The translations under genes were made by a program, and so were the position numbers. DNA of 64,000 nucleotides from Mauremys mutica (lineage: Eukaryota > Chordata > Testudines > Geoemydidae): assembly GCF_020497125.1 (NCBI RefSeq), contig NC_059075.1, positions 43,126,003 to 43,190,002 on the forward strand, written 5' to 3'. Below the pieces are notes generated by a model that worked only from the letters and a program-made list of their open reading frames with translations, made no database searches and had not been told where the DNA came from. This document shows positions 13,176-24,600 of the stretch, in pieces; positions within the stretch are counted from its first letter, which is position 1, and each line of letters starts with the position of its first letter.

Positions 13176-13911
13176 CAGTGGTTCCCAAACTTTAATAACC
13201 TGTGAACCCCAATGTCAAGTCTCGCAAACCCCCTCCTAAAAATGAATATTTCCAGAGATTTTCTCCTTTGCCCGAGTATAAACTATAAAAGCAGTGATCT
13301 TGGAAATATGAAATTTGTTTTTATGACATGCTTATTACACACTATTTATTATTATTATTATTTATCATTATAATATTTTTATTATATTATGAAAACAGCA
13401 ACACTCTTCCAGATCTCACTTTCATAGCTTGTATCACTTTGAATAAGCCTGTTATAAGACAAGGCTCCCATGTTTCATCAAGGAGTATCAGATGTGAAAC
13501 AGCATGAAGGTATTTAAGAAGCCAACTCAAAGAGTTCCTCCTACACAAGCATTCAGGTCTTGAGCAGTCCAGGCAAACAACGCACGTTACAACAAAGCTT
13601 AAATTTGTTCTTCATCATAATTTTAAAAACAATACTAGCTGCCTATATAATTTAAAAAACTGCAAAATATATCCGCCCCTCTTTCCATTTCTTATGAGGA
13701 GTCTTGAAGTTTAACTCTCCTCGGTGTGATAGATAGGCTTGCTTTGATCTGCTTAGCTCTTGGAAGTCCAGGGTCTCTGGGCTGCTGGCCCAGTGCTGCC
13801 TGGGGTCCCTAGGGACAGCTCTGTCCGCCATTAGGGAATTTTTCCCCAAGAACCCCCTGTAACATTTCACAAACCCCCAGGGGTTCACGAACTCCAGTTT
13901 GGGAACCGCTG
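13176..13911. mobile_element. Non-autonomous hAT transposon with 8-bp target duplication
   Basis: Ends are cagtggttcccaaact and, reversed, cagcggttcccaaact (15 of 16 bases equal). The flanks at 13168-13175 and 13912-13919 are both atctaacg. The 736-base body is AT-rich with an ATT-rich run at 13346-13385. There is no intact transposase frame. Confidence 0.92.
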
Positions 13912-15465
13912 ATCTAACGGATGCAGGCGTTTGTATATTAGCCCCAGCTTGGATTCCTTATTGGAATGGTTCCCTTTTATACAAGACAGAAGAGAGATCA
14001 GGCTGGCCTAAGCAGCAGACTGACCAGCTCCAGAGGCAGCTCCCTTCTTCCTAGCAGATGTTAGGCTGCTCTTCTGCATAGCTCTCTCCAGAGCAATTAA
14101 TTTAAAACAGGCACAAGCTAGAACATCAGTTGTAACAATGTACCATTTTTGTCTGTTTGCAGGAGCTGGCATGTGCAAGTGTGACTGACTCAAAGATAAC
14201 TAATCCCTGGGCTGCTGGATTAAACTCTAGTACAGCCCATATTATCCCACAGCACTGAATCTGTTCCCTGCAATAGTCCTACTGAGGCAGGGTTGCTTCT
14301 TATTTGCTCTGCTACTGTGAGTGAGCAGTATAGTGATGCTCTGTGTGTGCCTCTGCACAGATGCTCCGGCACACAGGTCTTGGGTCCAGAGAACTGTTTA
14401 TCTGGAGCACATGGGATGAGAGGAACTGGGTCTCATGTCTGGTGCCCATCTGTTTGCTGTGGTATGGTCTTCCATTCCTCTGCTGGGCATTGGACAGACA
14501 GGCAGGCAGACAGACAGAAGGACCTGCATAGGGATGGCACTGTAGGCAGAGAGGAAAGTGAATAAGAGGCTGGGAGCAGCTGTTGCCTCTCCTTGCACGT
14601 TTCCCAGACTGGCTTTCTTAATTACTCTGAGCAGGTTCATCACCTGGCTGTACAGTATTGGGGCATGCATGGTGAATGGTTCCAGCATCATCTCTACTTC
14701 AGGTGTCCCCTGAGTTCATGGCTTTCAAGCTGAGTGCACCAGGACAGGAAGGGGGTTACCTCTGAGCATGGCCATGTGGGCAACAGGCTTTGTGTGACTG
14801 CCCGGGTGCTTGTGTGCCCAGGCAGGGGATTTCTTTGACTGTTGCAGCCCATCAGGCTCAGTTCAGTCTGCAGCCTCAGCTCTACTACAGTCCATGCTGC
14901 AGCCTTCCTCATGCTGCTGCAGTTTGCTCATCCCTGGGGCCATGCTTCCACTGCCCAGGGCCTGCAGGGACTCTGCAGCCCCCTGGTACTCACAGGAGCT
15001 GCGTGCTTTTTTCAGAGTGTAAGACTATTTTCCAGTGCATGCTGTGGGCTGCATGTGAAGTGGGGAAAGAAGCCATTGTGCCCCCTGGGTTCGGTGCCTT
15101 TATACTGAGATGTTTTCCAGGAAAGGTGAGTGCAGCCTGCCCAATTAGCATCCAAACATTTGTTTAGTGACAGAACCGGACTCTGTATTATCCTGGAGGG
15201 TGATGGGCTGATATGACATACAGAGCTCTGAGCCAGGAAGCCCTGTGGGAGATGCATCAGGAGAGGCACCGGGAGGTCGCTAGCATTGCGGTGAAATGGC
15301 AGGGTGGGCAGTGGTCTGGAGGGGGTGAAGAGTGGGTGCTGCTTACCTTGACTGGCAGACAGGAGGCTGGGGTTTCGAGCATACCAGTGCGGGTTCAAAT
15401 AGAACACTCAGGGCGCAGCTGCAGGAGCGTGGCATGGTCATTGTAGTCAATATTCTTTTCCATAG

Positions 15466-15635
15466 GACTCAAGGAAGAATCGTCTCTCAGCACACTGGGT
15501 CTTCACGCACTGTCCGGCGCTACCCAGCTGGTAATACTCAGCTAACGTCCAATGCTCTACCCAATGGGAATGGGCATGAACAGAGCAGCTCTGGACCACA
15601 TGCAGCCTATCAAGAGCATACGCTGTCTCTCTGGG
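15466..15635 (+). CDS. LTBP2: LTBP2 exon W1: N-terminal Ser/Thr/Asn-rich linker
   Basis: This exon encodes about 56 residues without cysteine, including [11 protein letters not shown] and [14 protein letters not shown]. These resemble the linker that precedes the first conserved Cys-containing region in LTBP2 (remembered human pattern SRTV..HP, LSSNALP). The acceptor is ttcttttccatag and the donor is ctgggg|gtaaga-like (GT at 15636). The exon ends with one base of a glycine codon, which the next exon completes. The start is less certain than the end, because it leaves one base of an upstream codon whereas most junctions here are phase 1. No exon encoding the preceding EGF could be found upstream in the window. 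The segment is probably an extended, flexible connector in the matrix protein. Confidence 0.8.
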
Positions 15636-18600
15636 GTAAGACCTACTGGGCTGCCAGTATTTCTCAAGGGCCTCCTTGGGAGGGGCTGCATTTGCTGATG
15701 ACACCAAAATGATAATCAGAGGGGTAGCAAATACACAGGAGGCCCAGACCATCTGCCTAGCACCTCACAGAGTGGAGGGGTTGCAGGCAATACACTGGGA
15801 TTCGGCTCTAGTGAGTGAGTGGAAAGTCCAACCCCAAGGAGAGGGAAGTAAGCAGCATGGAGAGAAACCTAGGGGTGGAGGGGGAGTCTGCGGCGAACAG
15901 CAAGTGCTGGAGATGGCTTGGGTGACAGGATATCAGCAAATGGAACCTATACTCCTAGGGGCACAAAAACCAGTAACGGGTGCATGCATGTGTGTGAACT
16001 GAGAGAGGGCATAATGCTGCTCTCACACTGCTCTGGAGCCAGCAGTTCCCTGGGATGGTGTTCAGCTCTAAAGAGAGAGAGAAAGCAAGTACGAATGCTG
16101 TAGAGATTGGCGAAGCCCCGTTGCAAAAGGATGGACTGAGGGAGCAAAGTGCAGATGGTAAGGAAGAGAGAAGGCTTGGGGGAATATGATAAATGCTCCC
16201 AGAGATAGTAACTTGGGATGGGAATTTCACACTCTGGACATTGTCTGAGTCAATTCTCTCTCAGTATAATCAGAGAGCAGGGATGCAGCAATTCTCTGCT
16301 CCCTGATTTGGCTGTGGATGTCTGATTTGTATAACCTACATGTGGTTGGTTCTCTTGGCTGACCCCCATAGGCCTTGTAAGGTGCAGAGAGGCAAGGCTG
16401 CTAGAGACAGTTTGTATGAGATTGCCAGGAGAGAACCCGACCCAGACACACCTAGGAAGGGTTCAAAGTGCCCTGGGCAGCTCCTGAATGGGGGCTCTCT
16501 CCTGTGGGCCTCCTGAGATGTGGGGTACAGAATGTGCAGGTGGCATCTAGCCAAATAGCTCCAGACTGTGGGCTGGCTGGGGCCTTTCGCCCATTCGTTG
16601 CCAGCCAGCAGAGCACGGCAGGCCTGGAGAGAGAGCCTGCTCCTTTTTCTGGTTTGAATAGTTTAGCTATTTTTTTCTCTCCTTAAAAACAAACACCTAG
16701 GAAATTCTTCACAGAAAACACTGTTAAGGAACGAGAAGAGTGCATGTCTGGAAGTCAGGAAATGCCACAGTTAGGGCTTGACTACATACCGGTATAATTA
16801 TACCTGTACATCTGTACTGGTATGACCCCCTGTGGGGACACGCTTATTCCATTATGAGTGGCCTTTTCCCAGTTTAGCTTAAACTACTTCTAAAGTGACA
16901 TTCGCTAAATCCGAAAAAGGCCAAGAAGCAATGGCCAGAATCACAGAATAATTTAGACCCCTGGGCAGAGAATGACTCCCTCTCCCCAGTTATAGCAGAG
17001 CAATGATCCAGTCAGAGACAGTGTGCAGCAGCGCACAGCCACAGCTGCCCTGGTGCCTGGCATGCCATGTGCAAGTCCTGCAGTTACGGTGCAGATGCTC
17101 CTGGGACTTGGCTCTGTTGCTTCCATTCTGCACTGGCCTTTTCCTTTACAGGGGCCAACCTGACAGAGAAAATCCGAAAGATAAAGATTGTCTTTACCCC
17201 CACGATCTGCAAACAGACATGCCGGAGTGGCCACTGCTACAACAGCTGTGAGAAAGGGGACACCACCACCCTGTACAGCCAGGGGGGCCAGAACCATGAC
17301 CCCAAGTCTGGCTTCCGCATCTGTGAGTATCCCAGGGCTCCAGCCTCCTCCCTGCCTGGGCTCCTCCTCCTGTCTCAACAGGTCCTACAGACTTGAGCTA
17401 TGGCTTCTCCCTGTGCTCAGAAGAATGTCTCACTCTCCTAATCAGGAACTATTTCATCTTCTCTGGGGGCCGACCTCTCTCTCTCTCTCTCTCTCTCTCA
17501 CACGCACACACACACACACACACACACCCTCCTGGGAGGGGGGAACCTCATCTTCACCCTACTCCTCCCATTTTGGGTGGGGGGAGAACGGATTTCAGTC
17601 AGAGCCGCAGACAGGCCTCACAGTCTTGCTCCCAGGCAGGGCCAGCTTGCTGCTTTCATTGGCATCCAGTCTTGGGGCTGCCTTTCATCACCTAATTTCA
17701 TCCTACTCTCCCCTTTCACTCATGTGGCAGCCAGGAGAGCTGGCTTCAGGTTGTGAGTTGTTTCAGTCAACAGGGCTGCTGAAATCTTTCCTTTTGTTTT
17801 CTGGATGGTGGGATTGCCTGGGAATTTTCTGTGCCATCTAGTGAGTTGGTCAGGCTGTCTGCCCCTCACACCAGGGATCCACTCAGGCACTGGCTCCCTG
17901 GGTGGTGGGATAGGGCTTTTCATTTGCTAGCCTCGGCAATCCCATGGGGGTGAGATGAACTGTTTCAGAAGCACTAGAGTCCCTCCAAAACCAGGGGAGT
18001 TTGAGAGAAGCACTGGCAAAGGTGGGGACTGAGCCAAGCAGGTGGTTTGTGTGAATTGCCCCAACACAGCTGGGTGTCTCCTCCCAAAGACTGATTGAGT
18101 GATCCCAAAATCTCCTGACTAGTGAGTGATCTCTAAGTGGGGTTCTTGGAGAATGGTGGGTGCCCATCTGCAGGGCTGGCTCCAGCTTTTTTGCCGCCCC
18201 AAGCGGTGAAGAGAAAAAGAGAGGGGAAAAAAAAAAAGCCTCGATAGGCAGCACTCTGGCGGCTGCTCTACCGCGCCGCTTCATTCTTCGGCGGCAATTC
18301 GGCAGCTGGACTGAGGGACCCGCTGCCGAATTGCCGCCGAAGACCCCGATGTGCCACCCCTTTTCATTGGCCGCCCCAAGCACCTGCTTCCTGCGCTGGT
18401 GCCTGGAGCCGGCCCTGCCCATCTGCCAGGCACACAGCTTCACCTCAAGTCTAACAGGTCACCAGGGGACCTGAGGCAGGAATGTCTCATTGGTCCAGGA
18501 GAGAGGTTGATTTGTTAGTTAACCCCAGGCACCTAACTCTTATTAGAATAGGCCCTGGGTCATCTGCTTCAATCCTGCCCTGTGATGAGAACTGAAAGGA

Positions 18601-21600
18601 GTCACTTGTGGTGTCATTTGTGGATGCTTTCCTGAAGCTGTGCAGGCAAACGACTCCTGCTTCCCTTCTGATTCCTCCATCCCATCCCAGTACTGTATCA
18701 GCTTCTGTAGACACGGGACAGGCCCAGAGAGAGGCTTCAAACTCAGTCCTCTGCCTGTTCCATGTCCATTGAGCTCCTCTGCCCCTTAGCTTGTGAATAG
18801 TAACCCCCGCCCAACCAGGTTTCTTGGAAACTCTGATGCTGAGGGCAGGGATGCTGGGGGCATGCTAACTCCTCTCTGACTCCACTGTGTGCTGTTACAT
18901 TAGTCCCCAACCACCTCTAAGAGATCCTGCTGGTGCCAGCAGTATCACCCTGGCTCTGTGGGGCTTTGCAGCGGAGTGTGTGCGTGTGTGTGTCAGTCTG
19001 TCTGTCTCTCTCTCTCTCTCTCACCAGCCACAGCGACAAAGCCCAAGGGAGAGCAGATCTTCCTCAGCGTCTGACTGAAAGAAACTCCATTCTGAGCTAA
19101 GCTAGGGTCTGTGGTTTCTCCTCTTGCTCTCTGCTGGTTAAAGTGACCCTCAGTGGCGAATCCAGGCTGCTTTCAAGAAATGAGGTGCCTGCCTGCTGCT
19201 GTGCTGAGCTTGCTGCTTGGTTACTGCAAGGCTGCTGCCGGGCCAGGCCACTCGTCTGGGATCCCAGGGCTGGTGCTAGGCCGCTCCTCAGCCAGAGAGT
19301 GTAGCTAGGCTCCTCTGTTAAGCTGGTCTCTCTTTGCCTTACAGATTTCTGCCAGATCCCCTGCCTGAACGGAGGGCGCTGCGTTGGCAGGGATGAGTGC
19401 TGGTGCCCGTCTAACTCCACAGGGAAGTTTTGCCACCTGCCAGTTCCAAAGCTGGAAAAAAAACAAGTGGGAAGAATCCCAAAGACCCTGGGCAGCGGCT
19501 CCATGAAGCAGTCCATGTACACGCTGCCTCTGTCCAACCAGCTCGGTGAGTGCGGGCCTGGGCCACCCACCCTTTCAGGCTGCCTGCACATGTGGTGTAG
19601 AGAGTAGCTCTGGCTGGATATCTAGGCCCAACTACCCTCCAGAGCATGGGCTTGCAAAGCTAGTGCCAGGCTGCTTGTGCCCTGGAGACTAGAACATTTC
19701 TGGACAGGGATGTGTGGAATTCATGGGGCAGGGGAGGGAGGGCTCTGGTCTGGGAGATAATAGGGGGAGGAAGCAGTGGGGCTAGCTCTGGGGTCAGTGG
19801 AAGAAGGAGGTAAGGGGTTGGTCCCAGTGACAGTAGATCCCTTAACCCTGACACACTCTCTGCACCTTGGACAGCCCCATCCCTCGCACTCACCCCACAT
19901 TCCATACATGAAGTAGGGGATGGAGTGATTGTTATTAGATTAAAATATTGTGCCTGCCCTTCCCCCAAGCCTGGTGCCAGTTTCCTCCCAGGAGTGAGAA
20001 CACACCTCTGAGCAGGTCCACGTATCTCAGTATTCCAGCGCCCTCACCCTCTCCTCTCTGGACCAGTCAGTTATTAGATCATGGGCTCTCTGGGAGGGCC
20101 TGGGAAGGGGTGCAAGTGCCTGAATTTGCGTGTGGGAGCTTGTTGCGAGCACATGGTGACATGGCCGTGTGAGAGTGCATGCAGATGAGCAAGTCCCGAG
20201 TGTGCAAGGCCTCAGCCACCCAGAGGCAGCAGGACCTGAGTGCTGTGCCTTTTTCATGCTGTGAGAAGCACCCACAGGAATTAAACCCTACTGCTCTGTT
20301 CAGGCAGTGCTCAGGGTAGGAATTTCAATGCATGGCTGTCAGGGAATATCAGAGTTCGGGTGCCCACAGTGCCATGGGCGCAGCCACAAAGCTGAAGTCA
20401 GTGGGAGCTGGGCATGTGCCTCTAAGTGTAGTCTGTGCGAAGGCTGCCATGGGAACACTGGACTCTCCTGGCTTGTGCATATAACCCCTACCCTCACCGT
20501 AGCATGACATTAACCAAGAGTGTTGCACTTAAGCACTGTACTGTGGGTTCTTGACGAGCTTGTCTCAGGTTGCGCAGGAAGGCTCTTCGGGGTTTGCCCA
20601 GCTGGGAGACTAGGCAGACATTTTCCTTCATGACACAGGTTTTCTCTGGATTTCCCAGTGTGGTCGTCCCAGAGTGGCCTCAGCAGTCAGTCCCCCCTCC
20701 ACAGTGACTCACTGGCAAACGAGGAGCTGCTCCCAGTGCCAAGTAGGTCACCTGGGCAAGCGTAGCTGAATTGTCAGTGTTGGTCTAAACTCATCTTCCA
20801 GCTTCCTTAAACCCTTCCCTGGTGAACGTCCACATCAAGCACCCTCCAGAGGCCACTGTGCAGATTCACCAGGTAGCCAGGGTGAGGGGCGACTTGGGCC
20901 GATCGGAGGAGAACAGTGTGGAGGCTGTACTCCTGTCTCAGCTACCCACTGGGCCACAGCACAGCTACAGCAATGGGAACAGCAACAGCATCACCACAGA
21001 GAGAGGCCAGCAGCAGCGGCCCCCAGAGCTTATGGGAAGATGTTTCCGGGAGACACTGCATGGACAGGTAAGGGCTGCACCTGTCCTGCTTTGGTGGAGG
21101 TGGTGCATGGAGCAGTGAGTGTGTATGAACATGACTGCAGTTCATGTAGCGCAGTGCGTATGCGGCATGCTGGTATGCAGGCTGGGCGTGCAGAGTGCAG
21201 TGCACTTGAGTGGTGCACGTGCTGCATCCGTGTGCTGTGTGTGCAGTTGCAGTGATGTAGTGCCTGCATGTGACCCAAAATCGGAAAAAGAGGGCATGCC
21301 AGTGGGACCTGGGGTCGCTGCCTGGGCCCTGTCGTGCCCTGTGCCTGTGTTGCTCAGCCCTGACACCTCTCACATACAGTCTCCTTTGAATAGGTGCCCT
21401 ACTTATAGAAACATTTACAACAAGACTGTCTGATTACTGGGTAGGAAACATAGGAAAGTTCCCCTCAATCTCACACAGTAAGTGAAAGTCTGATTTTCAT
21501 GGCCTGTTGCCTTCCTGTGCATCTTGGTCAGAGCTAGGGAAGCAAATGCCCCTGGGGAGTTGTCTAGCCCTTCCCCTGCACTGACTGGATTTTATTATTT

Positions 21601-24600
21601 TGCTTTTCCTCATTGGAGATTTCTGGCCCCCAGTCTAACACCTGCGAATTCCCAGGGGCGAGCTCTGAGTGAGACCTATAGTCTGATGGACCAGGACTCT
21701 TCCTTCTCTCCCAGCACCACGAATACAGCCCTTGCTCTCAATCTATTCCTGGTACCTTTCCCGTCATTTGCTCTTTTCCATCCAAAACATTTTTAGCTGG
21801 ATTTAATTTTCAGCAATTTCCTAAAGCAAAAATAAATGAGATCAGGCCCCAAACATTTGACATGTGAATGCGGGGCTGGAAAAGCCCCATTCAGCTGTGT
21901 GAAGATGGAGAGCTCTCTAAACCCGACCTCAGTCCCAGGGGGCTCTCCCTCCGAGCGGCCAAGTTAAAGGAGGCCCCGTTAGAGATATGATGGTGCTCTT
22001 GTGGGACCCATAAATCTGCAGAGGGGAGCTCTGCAGTGGGAAGAGGGGCCGCGCTTGCTGGGAACATGCCTTGTTTAACTGGAGCTGTGGCCGAGCAGCC
22101 TGGGTGACGCGAGGAGCCCAGGCAGGAAGTATTTGTCTCTTCTGTCTGTGTCTGAAGCAGAGGTGATTGGAATGTGAGCACTGGGCATGTGGCCATGTGT
22201 CAGATGGATGGGGGCCAGATTTGGCCTGTGGGCTGCGACATCTCAACTCTAGCGGGGAAGCTTATAATCCAGAGGGGGAAAGAGACTCATTAAGCAAACA
22301 AAAGCATCTTACCACAAGCTCCTCACGTGGGCTGGAGCGGTGCACCCATCTCACTGGGTAATCCCTGGGTGGCTCAGAGCAGGCACTGGCCTTATCCCGG
22401 GCTTTGCTGGGTGATCATCTCTGGGTCATGCTCTGCTCTGTCTAGCACCCCCAGCCCCTCCAAGGGGGCAGTCATAGGGAGGCTTGTGTTTTTCTGTCTG
22501 CTAGACTGTTTACTGTCTTAAACTGTGTCCCTGGCCCTGCTCTGGCCCTGCAGGGAGCTTTGCTGTGACGGCTGTGTTACTGTCTAGCCAAGAGGCAGTC
22601 ATCCCTTGTGCTGGCTCTGCTCCCCTCCTCTGCAGTGAGCCATGGCTTTATTCCTCCTCCTTGCCCCTCTCATCCTACACCACCTCCCACGCTGCCCTCC
22701 CTTGGATACTCTTGCCCTGGAAGGGTGGAGGGGCTGGGAATGGTGCCTGGCATAGTCCCACTCTGAGAATCCTGATGCCTCCTCTTCTCCTCCATTTCAG
22801 TGTGCTAACCCACTGGAGGGCCTGGCCAAGTTCGAGGATTGCTGTGGCAGTGTGGGGCTCTTCTGGGGGGTGAACCGGTGCATCCCCTGCCCCCCGAGAC
22901 CAGGTAAGTGCTGCTCCAAGGGAAATTTTAATGGGGACAGTCCATGGCTTCTCAGTACCAGAGCTTTCTCCACACACACTACAGAAGGCAGGGGGATCCA
23001 GAGAGAACAGAGGGCTGCTCCAATCTGCTGAGGAAGCACAAGGCCCCTCTCATTTCAGGCCTTTTGGAATGTAGATGTCCTTTGCTGAAGGCCTCTGGGA
23101 AGGAGGGCATGTCTAACGTGGTGTCTTGGGTGATGCTTGCCCTCTCCAGCCTCAGCCCACGCGCTGGGAGGAGCGGTTTGGTTTGGGCGCTGGCTTGAAG
23201 CCCAGCACTTTCCCCACAAACCGCCTCTGTAAAAGTTCAATGCAGCCAGTGGCTCACTCCGTGCCAGATACATTAGGAGGGAGAAACAGGAAAACAACGG
23301 CCGAGGTTTTAGGAGGTGCAGCCCTAGATTAGCCGAGGAGGCTGCAGACTCAGCTGATAGAGTTACGGGCCTGCTCTAGGCCCAGCGCGGGCTTGGCAGG
23401 GACTCTGGAAATAACACGACATCAAACAGTTGGCAGGAGTGTGCTTGGAGTCCATTCCAGGGACACAAGAATCCAGCCCAGGTTTTTTTGGTCCCAAGAG
23501 CAGACTGATCCAGCACAGTTATAGAGGAATCCTCAGCCATTAGGCTAGGACCTTGGGCCCTCACTGCGGGGCTCATTCCTTGGGGTGCTATGGTTTCTGG
23601 AAGGACCCCCCAGGCGGGGGAGGGAGAGGGAGTTTCCCATGGACTGGGTGACTCCTGCACTGTTCAGGACTGCTGCCCTCTCTCTGCGGGAACATGGAGT
23701 TACCAGCAGGTAGCGTTGGAAGCTTGGCAAGATGGGCTTAGTGTTGTGCCCCCATGCTGCTTGTGGGATGGTGGATGGGGCCTGGTGCTTGCCCCCTGCC
23801 CTCATCCTCAGTGGGACAGGGCCTGGGGCTTGCCTCTCCCCTTTTGTCATGATGGGGCCCAGTGCTCCAGGACAGGGGCCGGTGTCATCCCCCCCGCTTG
23901 GCAGATGCAGGGCCAGTAAGATGGTCCTGGCACTCCCTGAGTGGAGGTCAGGTTTCAGTCCCATAGTGGGGTGAGTGCGTGAAGACGGCGTGCAGTCTGG
24001 GGTGGGGATTATTGCATTGGAAAGGAGAGTCTCATGTGACCAAATAGCTGCTGCCAGTAACCACTCAAACCTGTGCGCAGCCAGCCAGCCAGGTCTGTCC
24101 CTGCCTCCCAGGCTCCTTCCATCCCAGCCGTGGTTAAGCAGCTAGAGAGCTTGCCTGGGGACATCATCCGGGGATGCTGGGGTCTCTACAGCCCTCTCCA
24201 CCTATTCCCTGCCTGAGCCTTGCTAGATGGCAGGGACACCCTCTCTCCAGGCTCAGTGCAGTGCGATGCCAGCCTTGGAGTCACAGGTGCTAAGTCCCTG
24301 CTCTTAGCATGTCGTGCGTCAGGCTGCAGCTCTCCCCACAGACCCAGTGTGGCTTTACGAGAGCAGGGAGCCGGTGCCCTAGGATTCCTTATTAGGATTA
24401 GATCAGCCTCTGTTCAGAGCCCCCATAAGAGACACCTGCTGCTTCTGGGCAGGACAGGCTTCATTCCCCCTATCACGGTGATCTTGCAGCAGGCAGCGTG
24501 CTGGCCCCAGAGGCACCGTCAGCCCTATAGACAGAGAAAGGAGTGGAAGCCTGGTGATGGAGCTGGCCAGGCCAGCGTGGTGTGAGCGGTCCTGAGTGCC

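Larger units (their letters stand above)
1..15465. other. Upstream non-coding region, probably a large LTBP2 intron
   Basis: No exon could be recognised in this 15.5 kb on either strand. Exon W1 opens with part of an upstream codon and lacks the earlier N-terminal domains, so the region is most simply a long intron of LTBP2; an intergenic origin for part of it cannot be excluded. It contains CR1 LINE fragments, two hAT elements with 8-bp target duplications, and MITE-like inverted repeats, listed separately. Between them (roughly 3240-4930, 6090-11160 and 12420-13170) I see no gene-like or regulatory signal I could defend. Confidence 0.7.
15636..22800 (+). other. LTBP2: Introns between exons W1 and W5
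   Basis: These are four introns: 15636-17151, 17323-19344, 19546-20801 and 21068-22800. The first contains a degraded LINE fragment and a MITE-like piece near 16772. The second contains a CT/CA microsatellite, a hAT MITE with a perfect inner hairpin, and a GT/CT tract. The last two show only unique-looking sequence with no recognisable element. Confidence 0.85.

Noticed and set aside
17188..17841. 217-codon frame overlapping exon W2
   Set aside because: It runs in a different frame from the conserved LTBP2 coding sequence and continues through the CT/CA microsatellite; no domain.
17883..18443. 186-codon minus-strand frame
   Set aside because: It crosses a hAT MITE and unique intron sequence; no domain.
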